DNA of 7,163 bases from RPQJ01 sp031404015. GTDB lineage: Bacteria; Pseudomonadota; Gammaproteobacteria; Steroidobacterales; Steroidobacteraceae. The notes below the pieces were generated by a model that was not told the DNA's origin, did not search any database, and worked only from the letters and a program-made list of their open reading frames with translations. The stretch covers positions 1 through 7,163 of the forward strand of contig JANNGT010000156.1 of assembly GCA_031404015.1 (NCBI GenBank), in the 5' to 3' direction. The position numbers and the translations under genes were made by a program. Positions 6,022-7,163 of the stretch are shown one piece after another; the stretch's first letter is position 1, and every line of letters starts with the position of its first letter.

Positions 6022-6049
6022 ACGCCGGAGAGCGTGGGCCCCCCGGCGT
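6022..6049 (-). terminator. Rho-independent terminator of the HU-like gene
   Basis: Read on the minus strand, ACGCCGG and CCGGCGT form a perfect 7-bp GC-rich stem that G-T pairs can extend to about 10 bp. It is followed directly by TTTTCATTTAT, the expected U-rich tail, and lies about 35 bases after the HU-like stop. A second small hairpin (CAGCG/CGCTG, 6053-6067) precedes it. On the plus strand the stem follows the hydrolase stop but has no T-run, so it is oriented for the minus-strand gene. Confidence 0.8.
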
Positions 6050-6085
6050 CAGCAGCGATCAACGCTGTTGAAACTCAGCGCAAGC

Positions 6086-6400
6086 TCAGTTCACGAACCC
6101 CTTCAGGTTCTTGAGCGGCATCACGCGGACCTTCTTGCTGGCCGGCTTGGCCTTGAAAACCATCTTTTCGCCGGTGAAGGGATTCACGCCCTCGCGCGCC
6201 TTGGTGGCGGGCTTCTTGACGACCTTCATCTTGGCGAGGCCGGGAAGCGTGAACAGGCCATGGCCCTTCAGGCTCTTCCTGATCACGGTGTTGAGCGATT
6301 CGAAAACCGAGCTCACCTGCTTCTTCGACAAGCCGGTGTCCTTCGAGATGTGCGCGAGGATGTCGGACTTGGTCGGAGCAGAGCTCTTCTTGGCTGCCAT
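6086..6400 (-). CDS. HU-family (histone-like) DNA-binding protein, variant
   Basis: HU proteins are small dimeric proteins that bend and package DNA. This one has 104 residues versus about 90 for classical HU. A basic extension of nine residues (MAAKKSSAP) comes first. The helical dimerisation part begins TKSDILAHISKDTGLSKKQV (10-29) and runs on to RKSLK. The beta part starts at GLFTLPGLAKMKVVKKPATK, and the arm tip has NPFTGE at 73-78, where classical HU has RNPxTGE; here the residue before Asn is Val, not Arg. The C-terminus PASKKVRVMPLKNLKGFVN is Lys-rich. The pattern points to the divergent HU-like proteins rather than HupA/HupB or IHF. ATG 6400 has AGGAG ten bases upstream (6411-6415). 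It is monocistronic by its own promoter and terminator. Confidence 0.93.
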   Translation of the reverse strand: MAAKKSSAPTKSDILAHISKDTGLSKKQVSSVFESLNTVIRKSLKGHGLFTLPGLAKMKVVKKPATKAREGVNPFTGEKMVFKAKPASKKVRVMPLKNLKGFVN

Positions 6401-6410
6401 CTTGATGTAT

Positions 6411-6415
6411 CTCCT
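6411..6415 (-). promoter_or_regulatory. Shine-Dalgarno of the HU-like gene
   Basis: AGGAG on the minus strand, ten bases before ATG 6400, is the clearest ribosome binding site on this strand and fixes the HU start. It lies directly downstream of the leader stem-loop. Confidence 0.8.
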
Positions 6416-6420
6416 GGTTA

Positions 6421-6457
6421 TGCTGAGGGCCGCTGGCCCCGGGTTAGTCTGTCAGCA
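6421..6457 (-). other. Stem-loop in the HU-like mRNA leader
   Basis: On the minus strand TGCTGA (6457-6452) pairs with TCAGCA (6426-6421), and inside it GGGCC-AGC-GGCCC (6439-6427) forms a tight 5-bp GC hairpin that stacks on one side of the outer stem, with a 12-base bulge on the other. The structure would occupy nearly the whole leader between the predicted transcription start and the Shine-Dalgarno. A role in mRNA stability or translation control is inferred only. Confidence 0.5.
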
Positions 6458-6462
6458 CGCGA

Positions 6463-6490
6463 AAAATACCATGAAAACTAGGGTTGTTAA
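6463..6490 (-). promoter_or_regulatory. Probable sigma-70 promoter of the HU-like gene
   Basis: On the minus strand TTAACA (6490-6485, five of six to TTGACA) is followed after 16 bases by TATTTT (6468-6463, four of six to TATAAT). The start would fall near 6456, giving a leader of about 56 bases. A-tracts at 6505-6509 and 6513-6520 lie at about -51 to -66, where an UP element could be. Confidence 0.6.
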
Positions 6491-6533
6491 TACGTCGAAT
6501 CCGATTTTTGCCTTTTTTTTAGGTCGCAGCGAT

Positions 6534-7061
6534 TCAATCGCCGACGAATTCGCGCTTGAACTGCACGTCGTACCGGCCGCCGCTGGATCGCGGTTCGGCG
6601 GTGATGTTGAAGACGAGGATCTCGTCGCTGCTGATGCCGACCTCGCCGATGAAGTAAACCGAAGGTCCTTCCTGCACGCGCCGCATCTCCAGGCTCTTCA
6701 GCTGGCCGTTCAGGTTGTACGCTGCCACCGTCACGACGCCGTCGACTGGAACGGGCGCGCCGCCAGCCTGCTTTTCCAGCATCGCGACGTTCAGGAGCAC
6801 GACGTTGGGACTGCGCTCGATGGCGTAGGCGCGCGCGACTTCGGGCGTGAGCAGGTCCGTGCGCACGGCGTTGTAATGCACTTCGATATTGCCGAAATCG
6901 GTCTGCGTGGCTTCAGTGGCACGCGCGGTCTGCGGCTGTTGCGCGATATCCGACCCGCACGCGGCCAGCAACAACAGGCATGCCGCGGCGGCGGCAACCG
7001 TGCACGCATGGCGCAAGCGGCGCGAAAAAACGCTTGAATTACCGAGGACTGGAGTCGTCAT
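6534..7061 (-). CDS. DUF4426-type lipoprotein
   Basis: This is a 175-residue predicted lipoprotein of unknown function. The N-terminus has basic residues (SRRLRH), a hydrophobic stretch (TVAAAAACLLLLAA) and a lipobox LAAC with C35, so it is likely anchored in the envelope. The mature part starts with a polar Gln/Thr/Ala linker. It then carries FGNIEVHYNAVRTDLLTPEVARAY (56-79), NVVLLNVAMLEK (86-97) and the strand-rich VTVAAYNLNGQLKSLEMRR, with EILVFNITAEP (147-157) near the end; this fits the DUF4426 family. ATG 7061 is preferred because of a weak GGACGGAA upstream and a compact signal. ATG 7094 would overlap the yggT stop as ATGA but has no Shine-Dalgarno and adds 11 residues. YggT/DUF4426 adjacency is familiar from gammaproteobacteria. 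No terminator hairpin follows it. Confidence 0.85.
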   Translation of the reverse strand: MTTPVLGNSSVFSRRLRHACTVAAAAACLLLLAACGSDIAQQPQTARATEATQTDFGNIEVHYNAVRTDLLTPEVARAYAIERSPNVVLLNVAMLEKQAGGAPVPVDGVVTVAAYNLNGQLKSLEMRRVQEGPSVYFIGEVGISSDEILVFNITAEPRSSGGRYDVQFKREFVGD

Positions 7062-7090
7062 TGCAGGTTCCGTCCGAACTTTGCGGGAGG

Positions 7091-7162
7091 TCATCGCAGC
7101 AGGATCAGCAGGGCCTGCAGCGCGATCATCAGGAAGAGAGCGGAAAGGTCGAGTCCGCCCAG
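7091..7162 (-). CDS. yggT: YggT family membrane protein, C-terminal fragment
   Basis: Only the last 23 residues are inside the window, running off the right edge. The visible end, LGGLDLSALFLMIALQALLI followed by LLR, is the hydrophobic final segment with the GxLDLSxLxxxI pattern typical of YggT (YGGT repeat) inner-membrane proteins, whose function is poorly known. The TGA at 7093-7091 overlaps an ATG at 7094, and the next gene is the DUF4426 lipoprotein, so the two are likely cotranscribed. It was identified from a short fragment, helped by the neighbour. Confidence 0.75.
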   Translation of the reverse strand: MGGLDLSALFLMIALQALLILLR

Positions 7163-7163
7163 C

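Noticed and set aside
6513..6520. Run of eight T residues (plus strand) as a terminator
   Set aside because: No stem precedes it on the plus strand, and on the minus strand it is an A-run after the DUF4426 stop. It fits better as an A-tract of the HU promoter.
6111..7037. 308-codon plus-strand frame across the HU-like and DUF4426 genes
   Set aside because: It runs antisense to two well-supported genes and through their intergenic promoter, and has no coherent domain.
1..7163. CRISPR arrays, tRNA or rRNA genes, insertion sequences, toxin-antitoxin or phage-defence genes
   Set aside because: No regularly spaced repeats, cloverleaf-like sequences, terminal inverted repeats with transposase, or defence-type domains were seen on either strand.

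Overview
This is a GC-rich chromosomal window that reads as ordinary proteobacterial housekeeping DNA, most likely from a high-GC gammaproteobacterium. The reasons are a PpnN-type nucleosidase that follows the enterobacterial protein along its length, and a YggT/DUF4426 gene pair, which is familiar from gammaproteobacteria. No rRNA, tRNA, CRISPR array, insertion sequence, phage gene or integration scar is visible. Ten genes are well supported, two small ones are plausible, and no gap exceeds 300 bases.

Left part, plus strand (1-3415). The window opens inside an RND efflux periplasmic adaptor whose N-terminus is missing. No pump gene follows it. Next comes an exported L,D-transpeptidase-fold (YkuD) protein behind a TATAAAAT box. 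Its stop overlaps the start of ppnN, a (p)ppGpp-responsive nucleotide 5'-monophosphate nucleosidase, in an ATGATGATG run. A 65-codon hypothetical gene follows, with a 13-base palindrome where its ribosome binding site should be, and then a GC-rich hairpin.

Middle part, plus strand (3463-4548). A compact likely operon encodes a 54-residue single-span membrane protein, methionine sulfoxide reductase B (msrB) and a lipoprotein FKBP-type prolyl isomerase. The genes are separated by 13 and 2 bases. The last two suggest protein repair and folding, in the cytoplasm and the envelope respectively.

Right part. A PEBP/YbhB-family protein on the minus strand converges on the FKBP gene with only 15 bases between them, and diverges from a plus-strand alpha/beta hydrolase that probably starts at TTG. 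The hydrolase converges on a minus-strand HU-like DNA-binding protein; a terminator hairpin oriented for the HU gene lies between them. Upstream of HU is an AT-rich island with helically phased A-tracts, a plausible sigma-70 promoter and a structured leader. The window ends with a DUF4426 lipoprotein and the C-terminal 23 residues of a YggT protein, both on the minus strand and overlapping by an ATGA.

I found no convincing new multi-gene system. The points most worth a second look are the HU promoter and leader architecture, the unusual HU-like protein, the palindrome before the 65-codon gene, the small membrane protein coupled to msrB, and MsrB with serine in place of its usual resolving cysteine.
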